Notes under the pieces: model-generated
Databases searched by the model: none
The model's input: the letters and a program-made list of their open reading frames with translations, nothing else
What the model was told of the DNA's origin: nothing
Shown: one piece after another, positions 41,951 to 55,451 of the stretch
Layout: the number at the start of each line of letters is the position of its first letter
Numbering within the stretch: the first letter of the stretch is position 1
Source: Lota lota
Taxonomy: Eukaryota; Chordata; Actinopteri; Gadiformes; Lotidae
Assembly (NCBI GenBank): GCA_026745465.1
Contig: JACYXH010000310.1
Coordinates: 3,122,501 to 3,186,500, forward strand
Length of the DNA stretch: 64,000 bases
Direction: 5' to 3'
Translations under genes and position numbers: made by a program

Positions 41951-44900
41951 CTTCACGGCTGCACCCCAAAGCCTCCCTCCCTGTTTGTGTTTTTTTTTTT
42001 TGCGTGTCCCCCTGGGTGCAAAGTATAGTACAGCTCTACGGTGGTGCAACGCCCGCTTTTGTGCCGTCCATAGTAATATCAAATGATGCGTGTCATTCGC
42101 TTGCTTCACACATGTTGCATGCCTCAATGGTTCTCTCTCTTCCAGCGTTGACTTCTGCTCCAAGATTCACTTATAAGATCAAAATCACGTCTTAGAAATA
42201 ACGACACATAAATAAATACAAAACGAAACAATTCTGTAATAATATATATCCGTTGTAGTCCGTATCCAGGATTGGGTGCTCCTTCCGTCTCATATGGCTC
42301 CCTTTGGCCTCCCTGGCGTCTCTCTCTCTATGGGACCGCTCTATATCCCCCAAACACCACCCGGCCGCCCTCCCTCTGAGAGGGGGCAAGATGGGAGGGA
42401 GAAAATGATTAAAAAACAAGTTTCAGACCCCATGCTGGGCCAGGGAGTGACTGGAAGGGAACCAAGGGGGCACTGTCTTGTCCAACAACATCTGTGCCAT
42501 TCATTCAGTAGTGGGTGGTGGGTGGGGGTCTTATTTTGGGGGTTGGGGGGTGTTGCAAAACCCCCAAAACCCCAAGACCTGGTTCGTGGGAGGGAGGAGG
42601 AAGGGGGAGATGAAATTTATGTTGGGGTTGTCCTGTGTCGGATATGTCTAGTTCAATCCAGCATCACAATACAGGCCCTTTACCTGCATCCGATGCCGAG
42701 TTAATAAGGTTTGTTCTGAACATTTTCAGAACAAAGTGTGGAGTAGGTGGGCTGTTGGGAGTTATCAGGCCCTTGTTTGTTACCTATCTCTTCAAACATG
42801 CAGAATTAAACTTTTCAAAAGCAAATATTTAGCAGGGAGTTTTCTAACAACTTGGATACGACACAACGATTACAGAAAGTACAAATTAAGAACGCAGAAT
42901 CACAGAAGTCTTTCATTAGGAACTTTTAGCTTCATTGGAAAGGGCTAATTGTTAGAATCAAATTCAATTCAATTGTGATATTTTTCAAAGCCGTGGAACC
43001 TTTGACATAGGAATTCCCTTTATCAACCAGAGTAAAAATGCAGATAATTCATTTTCGGCTCAATGGCGAGGAAATTCAATTGTTGGAGCTCCCATGGAAT
43101 TTGCCGGACCTCAAGAATGGTGTTTCTTTTGACGAGCAACAGCTGAAAGAGGGTACGCGAGTACAAAGCCTTCTTCTTTCATTCACTGTCCACTTTTAAT
43201 GAGACATCAGTGGTCCCTTCGCAGACGGGACCTCCTGCCAGTAAACTAGCTGGCCAAATTTGTAACTGCCTGTCTGCACAGTATGAGACTCATATATCAA
43301 CTTGGCTTGCCAACGAAACAAAAAAACACAGGCAGAAGAAAGTTATGAAGCAACCTGGTCTAAAGTTGAGGATCTCATTTCAAACAGCTTTGGCGTACCC
43401 TTTCTGACTACATCCTAGGAAATTGGGTGCAATTAACTTGAAGTTATATTAAAGTGTGAAAAAATCTGAATTCAATTCTGAGTCCACGTTTTACACTTTT
43501 AGTACGCTAATTTAAAATCTGTTTGATGAAATACAATAGACTGAATATCTTTATAATTACTTATTTTGTGTATTATACAATCCTTGGCCTGAACATGATT
43601 TTTCTTTAAGAAATTAGTAATTAAGGGCAAAATGTGAAAGAATATCATTTTTTTTAATTATATATCTTTTTATTAATTCATTATTTCTTTCAATATGCTG
43701 CAGGCACTTAGAAGTTCAACGCCTTCCAACCAAAACCTTTAATGAAGACCCGTGTTGGGTATTCAACATTGTTGTGCATCGCAGTGGTCCCGTGGCCCAG
43801 CGTCCCCTTGCAACACTTTGGCCCACCCATGTCCACCATTGTGACCATCCCTTTTGATTAGTCCTAACCCTTTGCCTTTCTAAGCCCAACCAAATTCAAC
43901 AATTTCTTCGCCACTGTGAAAATGACCACCCCCTGCCCGTAGGCCCCTGCTACGCTGCGCCACAGGGCATCATGTCCAAATGGTAAAACAACAAACAAAC
44001 AAAGAAAAAAGAAAGAAAAAGAGCCATTGGCGATCAAGCAGCATTGACCTATACCCCAGGCGGCTAAACTCTGCCGTAGAGTGAGTAGCCGAGGTCGAGG
44101 TAAATGAGTGTGAAAGCCACACTCTCAACCCTCCGCAGTTGTTGAGTTCCACCCCTCTTGTGTGTTTCGCAACAGTGGTAGCTGCGCTCTCCAGCTCCAC
44201 TGAAAAACAAGGGGTATGTTATGGCACAACCAAACAAAAAACCCCACTATTCTTGGCGGCAAAAGTTTGTAACCGTGGAAACTGGTCTTTTCCTGATTTC
44301 CTCCCACCCACTTTCTCCCACCATCCAGTCCTGGGTGAGACACCTAGGAAGGAATGCATGGGGGTTGGTATCTCCAAGTTGGCCAACAGTGCGCTTGTTG
44401 GCCTATAATACCATCTCTAATTCGAGCTTAGATGCTTCTCTGAATAAGCTCATTGCTTATTTTCTTTCAGCCTTGCCCACGACCAAAAGCTGTCAAGGAT
44501 ATCTTTTTTTCTCTCTCTCGTAGAGACAAATGCTGGCAAATCACAAACACAATGGAACAGTGCCAGCCAAAGCAAAGCCACATTGTAACAAGGGCCTGCT
44601 AAGTTTCCTTAATATTTAGACAGGGCTCGTCCGGTTCTCTGTGTAGTTGTGGTAAGGAGGGGGGGGGGGGGGGGGGTAACCATATCACAAACTAGGGGGT
44701 GGGGGTGAGAGGCGTGAGGATGTGAAAATCCAAGCAGGAGTTCTGCTCGAGTGGGTTTCAATGTGGGATCTACTAAAGTGGAGGCACGCCCCAATCCCCT
44801 CCAACACAGACTTTAAAAACCCAAGCTCCCTGAACTTTCCTCCTCGCACTACTGTGTCTACCTCTGTCTCTCTCTCTCTTTTTCTCCTCTATCTCAATCT

Positions 44901-44980
44901 CACCCGCCTCCCCATCTTTTTAAATGCCCAGCTGGCTGCTTCACAAAGACTTTGTCTCCAAGTGGCACCCGCCTCCGCCC

Positions 44981-44981
<1 letters not shown>

Positions 44982-45034
<53 letters not shown>
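44982..45034 (+). repeat. (AC)n microsatellite
   Basis: About 26 AC units, then CATACA variants. Confidence 0.95.
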
Positions 45035-45039
<5 letters not shown>

Positions 45040-45750
45040 ATACACATACACACGCACACATGCACACACATAACCTCCTCCAAGCTTTGTTCTACCTATT
45101 TTCCCACTCACCACAGTGGGAGTTTTGATGCAAAAATTACGAGGAATAGTTATGAAGAGGAGAAAGATATGGATAAATGGAACAAAATAGTCCGATAGAT
45201 GTACATATGGATAGATATACACAGACAGACAGACAGACAGACATAGCTGTACAGATAGATATAGATGTACAGATACATGTGTGTATGTGTATATATATAT
45301 ATATATATATATCATTTAATTCAGACTCTTCTGCAAACATTATACTTTCAAGAGACAGAAGCACTTCAGATTTTGTTGTCTTAGTTTAATGTATAGACTC
45401 TTCTACTGTTGGAATTATAGTTTAGGTTCAATAATGTTTAACTGTAAAGTCGATCTCTGGCAAGTCATTGACCAAACTTAATTTTAGTGGATCTTGCTAA
45501 GTAGAAATTAAAAAGATTATAACTAATTTCTCATCCTTAAAAGTTTCAACATAAGAAGCACAAAATGATTTTTTTCTCAAGAGATTGTCTTGAACAATCT
45601 ATTATTACAACGCGAGTAACAGGTTTTGCAGTAATCACACGGCCAATTACAGACAACGCCGCCCTTCCGGGTTTAACTTTTCTTCTTTCTACTGATCCCT
45701 TATCTCCCCCCCCCCCACACACACACACACACACAGACACACACCATCCC

Positions 45751-45787
45751 CACCACCACCACCACCACCACCACCACCACCACCACC
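45751..45787 (+). repeat. (CAC)n microsatellite
   Basis: About twelve CAC units preceded by a poly-C and CA patch. Confidence 0.95.
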
Positions 45788-47378
45788 TCCTCCTCAACCC
45801 CACCCAGTTAGTGTGAAATTGTGCAGTGGATTGTTGTGGTGGAAAGAGGGAGGCCCTGTATAGGGATGTGGGCCGGAACTAATAGGATTGGTTTTGATTC
45901 ATTACATTCTCTTTTATCATCTGGTTGGAATTCCACTCCACGTCTCCCTGGACTTCACACTTTAACAAACGGTAGGTAGGTGGTGCTGCTGCTGGTGGTG
46001 GTGGATAGGGTGGGCCGTGGTGGGCGCAAGTGTTTATAATTAGGCCTCCAGACTGCTACGACTCATTATGCTGTGAGATTGTTTGCATATTTATCGAGGA
46101 CGGAATCGCTGGCGTAACCAGGGCGAGTGGTGCTTACGAGCCGAGAAGAGAGGAATTATGCTGTCGATAAACAAAACCTGAGTGAATACATTTGGTTATA
46201 TCGTTTGTATGTTAAAGAGTAACTACAAACTAGACACATGTTAAGACTTTGCTGCCATCTAAAGGTGACAAATCCCGTTTGAAACTAAGTAAAACATGCT
46301 AGGTTTCCTATTTGCTGTGATGTAATATATTTGCTTATTTGCCACAGAATACCAAAATCACACTACACTGATATAAAGTTTACCACCACGAGAGGTCTTC
46401 AGCTCATAGAGTTTACTTCTTCGCTTTTACTCTCCTTGATGAAAACTACTTAATTGGGCTTACCCATAAAAAAAACCCACCAAAAATAGATCAAGTTCAA
46501 TCAATTTTTTACAGCCTGCCAACGTTGATGAAGTCTAGGATCAAAGCCAAGTTACAAACAAGTCTTATGTGTTAAGGGAGGGGTGGAGGCTATGCTATGA
46601 GGGAGTAATTTTTATGCAGGTCTTGTGTTAAAGTTGTATTTATCTACGTTCATTAGGAACCGCATAACCACCTGCCAAGCACTATCTATGAGCCAAAATG
46701 TGACAATAATTATAAAGGGGATTAAAAGATAATATATTATGATAACACTGTTGTTTGCTTTTATTTTCGATCCAGATAAAACTGAGCCCCTGTTGGGTCC
46801 ATTTTGTCACAGACACTTATGGGTAGCACAATTTCCATCAGTCACTGTAGCTGCCAGAGTGGACCGGATGTTAAGCGAAGTCCGTATACAGCAATCCCTC
46901 CGTAGGCTCCTGACCATTCACACCTATCATCAGCGTAAGTGGGTAAAATACCAGGTAGAAAAATCCTCTGTAAGCATCCTTTAATAGGCTTCACAGTTTG
47001 GCCTTTGTGAGCTCCTGTTTCACTTTTCTGAAAAGACTTGATATTTGTGTGAAGCAGGAATTCCACAAACTCCAAAAACTCAAACTTAAAAAAAAAATAC
47101 AAAAAACAACAGTATATCAATCAATATAAAAACATAGTAACACATACAGTCATACAATCCTCAACTGGCAGTGTTTGGAGTGTACACCTCACCTAACCTA
47201 CCAAAACACTTAAGTCAGGCGTGGGGAAAACATTGTTTCTTCCGAGTCTGTTCTTGTTTAGTCTTCTGCATTCTGCAATCCACTCCCAGGTGAATGGGGG
47301 TATCTGAACCAGGGTCCACCTTCTCCTCTTCTTTGGTCCTCCCCCCACTAAGGGTCTGTGGAGAGGGAGGAGCCAGCT

Positions 47379-47513
47379 CTAGCGGGTCCTGAGGGGCTTG
47401 GCGTAAACAGGCTCCAGGAGGTGATGGGGCAGCAGCATGACGAGGGCTGCCAGGAAGGCCAAGCTAGCCACGGAGAGCAGCACGTAGCGACCGATAAACA
47501 GCTGATCCACGAT
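47379..47513 (-). CDS. tmem218: tmem218 exon 3
   Basis: Acceptor tgtcccttacag, phase 0 in, stop TAG at 47381-47379. Encodes the third hydrophobic segment and the conserved EPVYAKPL end. Confidence 0.96.
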   Translation of the reverse strand: MVDQLFIGRYVLLSVASLAFLAALVMLLPHHLLEPVYAKPLRTR

Positions 47514-48542
47514 CTGTAAGGGACAAGATAGTTCAAACTTTATTTGATAGGACTTTGCACAGATTGTTGCATATATGGAGATAGAAGATACGTTTATGGT
47601 TGTTTACTGATCTCTTTCATTCAGGTAGGCATGGTGTTATATCCATGATCTTCCTCTTATAGACTTGGATACCTCAGGTGAGACTAGGGACCTAGAGCTC
47701 CCTCTAGGTCTAACTAATTAACTTAAATATCAGGAAACTCGTAACACCATTCCTTGCAGTGTGGGGTTGACATGACCATTGGATTCACATGGGTTTTAGG
47801 AGATTCTTTAGTGACCACATTGTCCGCTTATGTGTGTTTCTGAAATAATGTTCATGTATTATATTCCCATCAGACAAGCATGTAGACAACAATAACTGCT
47901 ACCATAGTGATTCTGTAGATGATCTTGCATGCTCGCTTACATTCACTTTCCTTGCACTATCCATTACACTCACACATTTGAAGTCTTGTGGAATCCATAC
48001 AATAACTGTGGATCTAAATAAGGTGATGTACTTTTAGGTATAAAGGGCTAATTGTTCTCAATTTGCCATAACAAACGTGTTTGTTTTTGCCGCTGAAGGC
48101 GGCTACAAAAGTATTATGAAGAGTAAATTGCACTACTTAATGAAATGCAATATCCATTCATCCATTGTAACATGTGCAATCTAACCACTAGATGGCGCAA
48201 CCTCTCTTTGGTACAGCTAGGAGATAGTCCTGCTTTTCATCAGTGTCTGAGCGGACCATGGATGTATTATAAGATAGGACATTGGTATTAACAAAGCACA
48301 AGCCAGGGAGATTCATCTCCTTGTTGATGCCTCCACTAAATTCACTCAATATTGTACAGGTCACCCAATTACTGCTACATGTCACCTCTTCCATAAATAT
48401 ATAAATAAGACTAGACATATAGGGTTTATTTTCAGGTCAGCTGGTCATGAATCAACAGATATGCTGGGGCTCTGTGTTATGGAAAAAATGTCTATGTAAA
48501 ATTGAGTCACAAAATGCAAGATTGCATTTTTGACATAAGACA

Positions 48543-48623
<81 letters not shown>

Positions 48624-48749
48624 GCCTGAGAATCGCTATTTGGAATATACAGGCTCTTATGGATACATTTAACACAGCTCACTTTAATTTGCCAATTAGG
48701 CAGGAGATGGGAACCCAGAGCGGTGCCATGTATTATTAATGTGGCATTG

Positions 48750-48814
<65 letters not shown>

Positions 48815-49756
48815 CCCCTATCCATCCACTTCCCTTCCCCCCACTCAAAGACAGGCCTAATTGGCACTATGATACTTTACCGTTGTTTGAAAGCGAGAGG
48901 TTAAACTAGACGTATCACACACAAAGTTACCAACACACCAAAGACATAAAGAAATAAATATATAAAAAAGACGTACGCGCAGGTACAGCACATGTGCCTT
49001 CGACAAAGTACACACGACACACGGCAAATGATGGGAGACTGCTATGCATGCAACATAGCCGGCAGTCATTAAATCAGAAAGCTCATATATGGTTGCCATG
49101 CCAACCACGCAAAACTAATGCTGGATGGCTGTCGGCATCTTAGTAATTAATTCAGATTGGAACTGTATGATATCAAATCCGTGTAAACCCACTGGCAGGT
49201 GGCCATGTTCATGTTCTTCCATGTTTTGAACATAACATGTCTGACACTGCACAAAAATAAAAAGGGTATTGAGGTAACCCACCTCCAGCCAGGATTGCAT
49301 AGGACATAGTGTTAGTTAACAACATTATCAAGCGTTTCTGGTTTGGCTTTGGTCTACCAAGTGAAGATGTTCCCTTAAAAGCGGTTTAATTTGTTCATTC
49401 AAACTTTACTTCCCTTTTTTGTCAGCATGAAAAAAATGTTGTCTAATAATTAATAACATAATAAATAAATAAATCCCATTACCCATCCCATCACATACAA
49501 CAATAAACTAAAATCAAGAAAGTCATTCAACCTCAGTTATTCTGGTCCCCCCCACCCCTTCCCAGTTTTACAGGTGCTGTAAACAGTAGGTTGACCAGAG
49601 CAGGTCTCTCCCAGGCTATGTTCTATAGACTAGCATCTTGAGCCTGGCAAATCTGTCTGGCTTATTGACAACAGCCAGCAGCCAACACTGGGATGTTTGC
49701 TCTGGGGCTGTTGGAATTAGATAAAACGGAGCTGCACTGTACGACAAGTGTCGTTG

Positions 49757-49833
<77 letters not shown>

Positions 49834-50230
49834 AAGACATGCAACATACAAACATGTCTATTTGTACATATTCCATGTAGTGAGTATCCTGTCCCCCTTC
49901 ATTATCTTAGTAAAACAAGAAGACTACACTTGTGTTTCAGAGGTTCATTAAAAGACAGATTGGGATGGATATTATGGATTGGCAGCCAAAAGGGAAATTA
50001 TAAATATATATTTTGTTTTCTTTATGTATTCTTCACCACAATGTTCTTATTAAAACAATATTTCCATGCTGAAAAGCTCAAGGAAAACTCTATTCTCTCC
50101 ATCTCTATTCTGAATGTGATATTTATGCCGCATGATATTATGATTTTTTCCCCCCTTTTAAATCTTGTTGTCTCGGGGCTGCTGACCACTTGTACATGCC
50201 TGGCGAGACGGTAAGCCAAGACAGAACAAC

Positions 50231-50324
<94 letters not shown>

Positions 50325-51289
50325 AAGATATTCAACAGTACTGGTTCTGCATAATTGGTCACCTGACTTGCATGCACATTTGTATAACTAGATACATGTG
50401 TGCATAGCATTGCATATTGCCATATACATGATAAAAGTATGTACATTTTAAGTGGCAACACAATCAAGTGTAGACCAATGCGGAGCATACTGTGATATGA
50501 ATAAAAATGTGCCCACCCAAAATATCCAAATCCCAAATCTTTTTAAATGTAGTTGTTGAGATTTTAATCATTGGGGGTACTCTAATTATTCTGCATTTGT
50601 ATAGATTTTTATTCTGCATTTTGAATGTGTTTCCCCATTTTTGTTGTGGAAATTGTAATTGTGTGAACTGCATGATTTGATCTTAAAGAGAGAGCCCCAA
50701 CTTCTGAGCCTACATATCTTAAAATTAAAACAAAACAAACAAGTTGTTAGTGTGTAGAAGGACTAATGTTGTGAAACTTTGTAACAAAAAAGTGTAAACC
50801 TTTTTTGATAACCCAGTCTCTGCCTGTGTCTGTACCCCCTGCTCCTATGACCCACAGTGAAACGTAGCGCCAACCTTTGTATTTAAATATCGAAATACCT
50901 CCGCCTCTTGGAATGGAGGGATGGTTTCAGAAGTTCGGGGGAAAAACACCAATGTCAGTGTGATGATGAGAGCCACGAGAAACACCGGAACCACTCCTAG
51001 TCTATCAAAACATAAGACATAAAATGACATAACATGACAGTACTATTGCACATTAATACATTATGATGCTGTTGGACAGTAACCGTTTAGATTCTCACTT
51101 CAAGCACATCATCGTCTATGTGGTAAGTTATGTATTCTATTGTAGTTAATATGTAGTCTGTTAACGTTAAGGTAGATACCTGATCGGCCCAGATGCCCTC
51201 AAAAGGATGATCCCGAATATTAAAGCCAAGATCCAGATGAGGACTATAAGGAAAACACCAGTACCAACGCCCAGTACTGTATTTGCCAT
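47379..51289 (-). CDS. tmem218: Transmembrane protein 218 (Tmem218), complete three-exon gene
   Basis: Small ciliary transition-zone membrane protein; in human, TMEM218 variants cause Joubert/Meckel-type ciliopathy. Exons 51289-51180, 51001-50899 and 47513-47379 join in frame to 348 nt = 115 aa, exactly the human length. Three hydrophobic segments: about residues 7-30 (GVGTGVFLIVLIWILALIFG...), 38-58 (LGVVPVFLVALIITLTLVFF) and 80-99 (YVLLSVASLAFLAALVMLLP). The C-terminal block IVDQLFIGRYVLL... LLEPVYAKPL matches human IVDDFFIGRYVLL... VLEPIYAKPL. Start at 51289 gives MANTVLGVGTGVF (human MAGTVLGVGAGVF). Its position beyond robo4 agrees with human 11q24 gene order. Confidence 0.96.
48545..48622 (+). 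repeat. (GT)n, 78 bp
   Basis: Uninterrupted GT tract in tmem218 intron 2. Confidence 0.97.
48757..48812 (+). repeat. (GT)n, 56 bp
   Basis: Second GT tract about 135 bp after the first. Confidence 0.97.
49759..49828 (+). repeat. (AC)n, 70 bp
   Basis: Uninterrupted AC tract in tmem218 intron 2. Confidence 0.97.
50232..50322 (+). repeat. (AC)n, 91 bp
   Basis: Uninterrupted AC tract in tmem218 intron 2. Confidence 0.97.
50899..51001 (-). CDS. tmem218: tmem218 exon 2
   Basis: Acceptor cttatgttttgatag, donor GAG|gtattt; phase 2 to 0. Encodes the second hydrophobic segment and FPRTSETIPPFQEAE. Confidence 0.95.
51180..51289 (-). CDS. tmem218: tmem218 exon 1
   Basis: ATG at 51289; donor ATCAG|gtatct, exits phase 2. 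Encodes MANTVLGVGTGVFLIVLIWI and LLRASGPIR. Confidence 0.95.
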
Positions 51290-52257
51290 TGCTACGGAGG
51301 TTGGTTTGAGATTTTGTTATTTGGTCAATTGTTTCGATGAATCAGTCAATGCATAGGCCTATTTTGGCCCAATAGTTATTATTTAGATATGCATAGCTGC
51401 ATATCTAACAGCTTGCATAGCTGCAAATGCATAAAAACTTTTCGGTTATGGTATTTTCTATTAATTTCAATCCGTTACAGTTCAAGTTAAGTAGGATGCT
51501 TTAGATTATGGTTTCTTCCTGGTAACGAAACGCTGAATCCCTGAAACAATAACACTGGATGTAACTGGACAACGGGGGTTTCTGCTAGCCACTTAGACAC
51601 GTCCTTACTGCAGCTGGTCTCAAAGCGTGCCGGGAAGTGAAGTCCAATGACAGTTAGCAAATAGGGCGAATCAAAGTTACAGTTGGACAGATAATCGATG
51701 ACAGGATATTATGGACACTTCATAGGGTATAACAAAGTTAATATTGAAATACACTATAAACATAATTTAGTAGCGGAGTATAGTTAGCCATTTGTGTCAA
51801 GCCTATCGCTGATTAAGTGTAGACAAATATCCACCGTGCTTATTTATGCAAGGTTTGTCACTCATAAATGTAGGGACTCCCTCTTGTCAAACACATTTCA
51901 ACGTGTATTATGTTTTTGTATTTTTCGGTTAATTGCATTGGCCTACATACACATGGTATTGTTTTGTGAACCACATCCGTGTCGTATTAGTTTGGAAGTA
52001 CTTTGGGTGAGTATTTCAAGATTATCAATATGCACCAACCAGATGCTGGCCAGATCCGTGCAAAAACAACGCGTGCCAGCTTCCGTTTGCGTGTGTGTAC
52101 ATGCACACGCGCACATGCACTTATGGTGCTTGCGGCGGTAGTGGTTGAGTGCGTGGCTTTTACTGGAGTGGGGAAAACACTGAAGCTTACATGTTGTGTT
52201 TTTTTTTTCATTCTCTGAGAAAACGTTGAGAGAAGAGAGGAGAGGGGTTGGTGGTGG

Positions 52258-52350
52258 GAGGGGTCTTGCATGCCAGACGTCATCGCCTGTGCCGAGGAGT
52301 ATAGGCTGTACTGTCAGCCTGGTGTCAGTCTGATGAAGATTGGCATTCAG
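52258..52350 (+). other. possible non-coding first exon with strong splice donor
   Basis: GC-balanced stretch (including cagacgtcatcgcctgtgcc) ending in an excellent 5' splice site, ATTCAG|gtaagc at 52350/52351, about 1 kb from the tmem218 start and in divergent orientation. There is no supporting coding sequence. Confidence 0.2.
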
Positions 52351-52388
52351 GTAAGCTGTCATTCATTTTCAATGTCAGAGCGTGGACT

Positions 52389-52415
52389 GGGGGGGGGGGG
52401 GGGGGGGGGGGGGGG
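52389..52415 (+). repeat. poly-G, 27 bp
   Basis: Homopolymer about 40 bp past the possible donor at 52350. Confidence 0.95.
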
Positions 52416-52497
52416 AAGCACTCCGGCAGCGTCTTTCTTCCCCTCATTATAAAAGGCAGGACATTATTCATACAGCCAGGGCCAATGTGAGGGGCGA

Positions 52498-52498
<1 letters not shown>

Positions 52499-52568
<70 letters not shown>

Positions 52569-52740
52569 GGAGAGAGAGAGAGAGAGCGAGCGAGGGAGAG
52601 AGAGAGAGAGTGAGAGAGTGAGAGAAAGATAGACAGAGTACGTGAGAGAGACAGAGTAGTAAGAGTGAGAGAAAGGAAGAGAGAATGAGAGAGGGAGGGA
52701 GGGAGTACGGGAGGGGGTAGAGAAAAAGAGAGGGAACGTA
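52499..52740 (+). repeat. (TG)n followed by long GA-rich tract
   Basis: TG to about 52518, then (GA)n with GCGAGCGAGG inserts and GA-rich sequence to about 52740: a 220-bp purine strand. Confidence 0.93.
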
Positions 52741-53236
52741 GCGGAGATGCTTTTTTGTAGCGGACTAAAATACCGTTGGATTTGGCGTTTGGAATTAATT
52801 GTGTTGACAGTTTCTGTCGGTACATGTAGCTCATTTGAGATATAGGCTAGTCAAAATAATGCTAGTCGAGCTTTTTCGGAGAAACAAAAAAAAAATGTTT
52901 TGGTCACGGAAATGGTTGCATGCAAGAAATCTAGCCTACCTCAATTCGGATGATTTTATAGGAAACATTTTAATTGAAATGATTATTTATTGCATGCAAT
53001 AATGTTTGTCGTGTTCTGTGTCATGTGTGTACTAAGTAGGCTACAGTGGGTTAGTCATTCGAGACTATTGACCAAGACCATTGATTGTTTTATTTTGGTA
53101 GAAGGCTTTTGTTTTGGATCTGTTAAGTTATGTTTGTTGCCGCTGAGAAGCGACGTTGTCATTTCTTATGTGTAGGAAATATTTCGCAGATTAGAGTTAG
53201 CATCATGTGGAAAGATTTTTCACCACGATATATATT

Positions 53237-53241
<5 letters not shown>

Positions 53242-53308
<67 letters not shown>

Positions 53309-53310
53309 CG
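53242..53310 (+). repeat. (TG)n ending in (CG)n
   Basis: TG to 53300, then CGCGCGCGCG. Confidence 0.95.
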
Positions 53311-54466
53311 CCTGCGTGTGTGTGCGCGTTCGTGCGCGAGTGTGTTACATTTTGTAGACAACTTCAATTTGGAATTTGGAAAAAAAATTGAACATTGATT
53401 GAACATTTTTTGTATCCTTGCACGTATATATTTTTTTATTAATAACATAAATTCTAATGAAGGACTCACACAATTTAATAGTAAGTCATTCTAGCATACC
53501 GATTCAAACAAAATGTCATCCTTAATCATCTTTGATAAAATCAAAGTCAGGTTTCAGATGCCTTATATCATTTTATCTAAATATATATGATACATGTAGC
53601 ATTATATAGAATCAAATAAACAACATTGCAACCGAACACATGCATCTAATGTAATTGAGTCACTCTAAGATGGTGCTTTATCAGGGTTAGGGAATCTAGT
53701 AGGCCTACCTAACCTTAGCCTGGTTCAGTCAGCTAGCTCAAATGTTTACCTTTAGCACAGTGGCCTTTTTTTTTGCGCCTTTTTTTTAACGCCACTTATT
53801 GCTTTTTAGTTCGGATCACTGACTTACCCCAACGGTGCAAAGGAATGAGCTATTTCACCATAAGATGTTTGGCTTGCAAAAAAATGACTTTAGTCTGACT
53901 CAATTGAGCTATGCATCAAGAAGCCTGTCTTAATCGCCATAGTTTGGCCAAGAATCGATTTCCTTTCTTGACAAAATAAGCCATAGATTTTTTCACTCTT
54001 AACCATCTGCAGTTTACATTTTCCAAAATACATTCTTAAGGATCCCAGGTTTCCTTTCTAGCACACATGTAAGCTAAGGGGGGTTTTTAGTTGGAATATA
54101 TATAGATAAATTAGTTAAATTACTGGAATCACAGCTAACATCAGCTATCCATCAGTCCGGTCCTATTATCTTCCCTCCTCTTTTTTATGACTGGCATATG
54201 ATTTAGCATTCAATATTATAATAGCATGAGTGGGACCCAAGAATGTGGTCTAAGCATTGGCTCAATTAAACATGTCTGAGCTGTTTATTTATTATTCATC
54301 TGCCTCACTGAGAATTCACAAAGGCAATTTAAACAATATTAGTCTCTCACAGCTAAGGCGCTAGGGAGGTGTGGAATGCTGAGCATAAATCTCAGAAGGA
54401 ACCTCACTCTGCCTTTTCCAAAGAACATCCATTTAGGATCCTCTCATACTCTACTTAGAGTACCAT

Positions 54467-54470
<4 letters not shown>

Positions 54471-54547
<77 letters not shown>

Positions 54548-54548
54548 C
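54471..54548 (+). repeat. (GT)n ending in (GC)n
   Basis: Thirty-five GT units, then GCGCGCGC. Confidence 0.96.
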
Positions 54549-55435
54549 AATATACCAAAGTATAGGCACCTAGGTCCTTTTTATTGGGTTTTTTGTACTT
54601 TTGTCATCGGTCAAGATGACAGAAGATATCTATGATAAGGGAGAACGCACACACAAACACATGCTTGTTCCCCAAGATTGGGTTTAAAGACATCCACACC
54701 ACTGCCGCCACCAATCACCCGTAGTGATGTTTGTTCTTTGTTGCGTCGCACCCCCCACATGGCTCTGAATATTGCTAGATAGGGATGATGCCAATTTAGA
54801 CGATGCCGCTAAACCCCGCTGAGATCTTAATTGATGATTTGTGTCATTGGACAAGAAGCCTAGGGGCGTATTTGAGACTGCAAAATACCCAGACACATTA
54901 TTTGCATATACTCCCAGCCTTTGCATTATGAGTAAATTACATTATGGGGTGTGACGCTGTGCGTTCCTGCAGCTTCTCTGTGTGGAGGATAATTACTAAA
55001 GAAGCGATTCAGTCACACTAAATGAAGGAAGTGAGTGGTGCGAGGAAAGCATATGTTACAAACCAATTTAGGCGTTTATGTAGGGTAATAATGCAATTGG
55101 AGGAAATTAAACCGCTTACAAATGTCTTGTCATTTTCCCCTCGCCTTTGCCTGTAACACTCTACCCTTCACGGTCCCTCAATGTAACACAAATTGAAAAA
55201 ACAAAAACAAAATCGGACTCATTTCATTTCTTGTTCTTGTATACTTGAACTTGTAGGTGGCCGCCTGCCTCCTCTGTCTTCTGGCATACAAATGGTGGAA
55301 CCTGTAATTGTTTTTCGAGCTGCCTTTCTTGCCTATAAACTGCCCTAGAAAACGAAGATAAGAAAGTGTTGAGAATTATTCATAAGGCATTAGTCTGTTG
55401 GGTATCCGCTGGCAGAGTGCATCAAGGTCCTGTCC

Positions 55436-55451
55436 CCCCCCCCCCCCCCCC
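55436..55451 (+). repeat. poly-C
   Basis: About sixteen consecutive C in otherwise unique sequence. Confidence 0.9.

Larger units (their letters stand above)
42060..47370. other. intergenic region robo4 to tmem218
   Basis: No gene recognised. Contains a poly-G (about 44658-44677), (CA)n with CATACA shoulder (44982-45070), a GACA/GATA patch (about 45215-45275), (CAC)n (45751-45787) and otherwise AT-rich unique-looking sequence. The tmem218 3' UTR occupies the right end (an ATTAAA on the - strand at 46980-46985 is a possible end). Confidence 0.7.
47514..50898 (-). other. tmem218: tmem218 intron 2, microsatellite-rich
   Basis: 3.4 kb with four long GT/CA tracts and nothing coding recognised. 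Confidence 0.8.

Noticed and set aside
42276-42704. 142-residue open frame on the + strand
   Set aside because: Low-complexity, no family similarity that I recognise and no exon-like boundaries.
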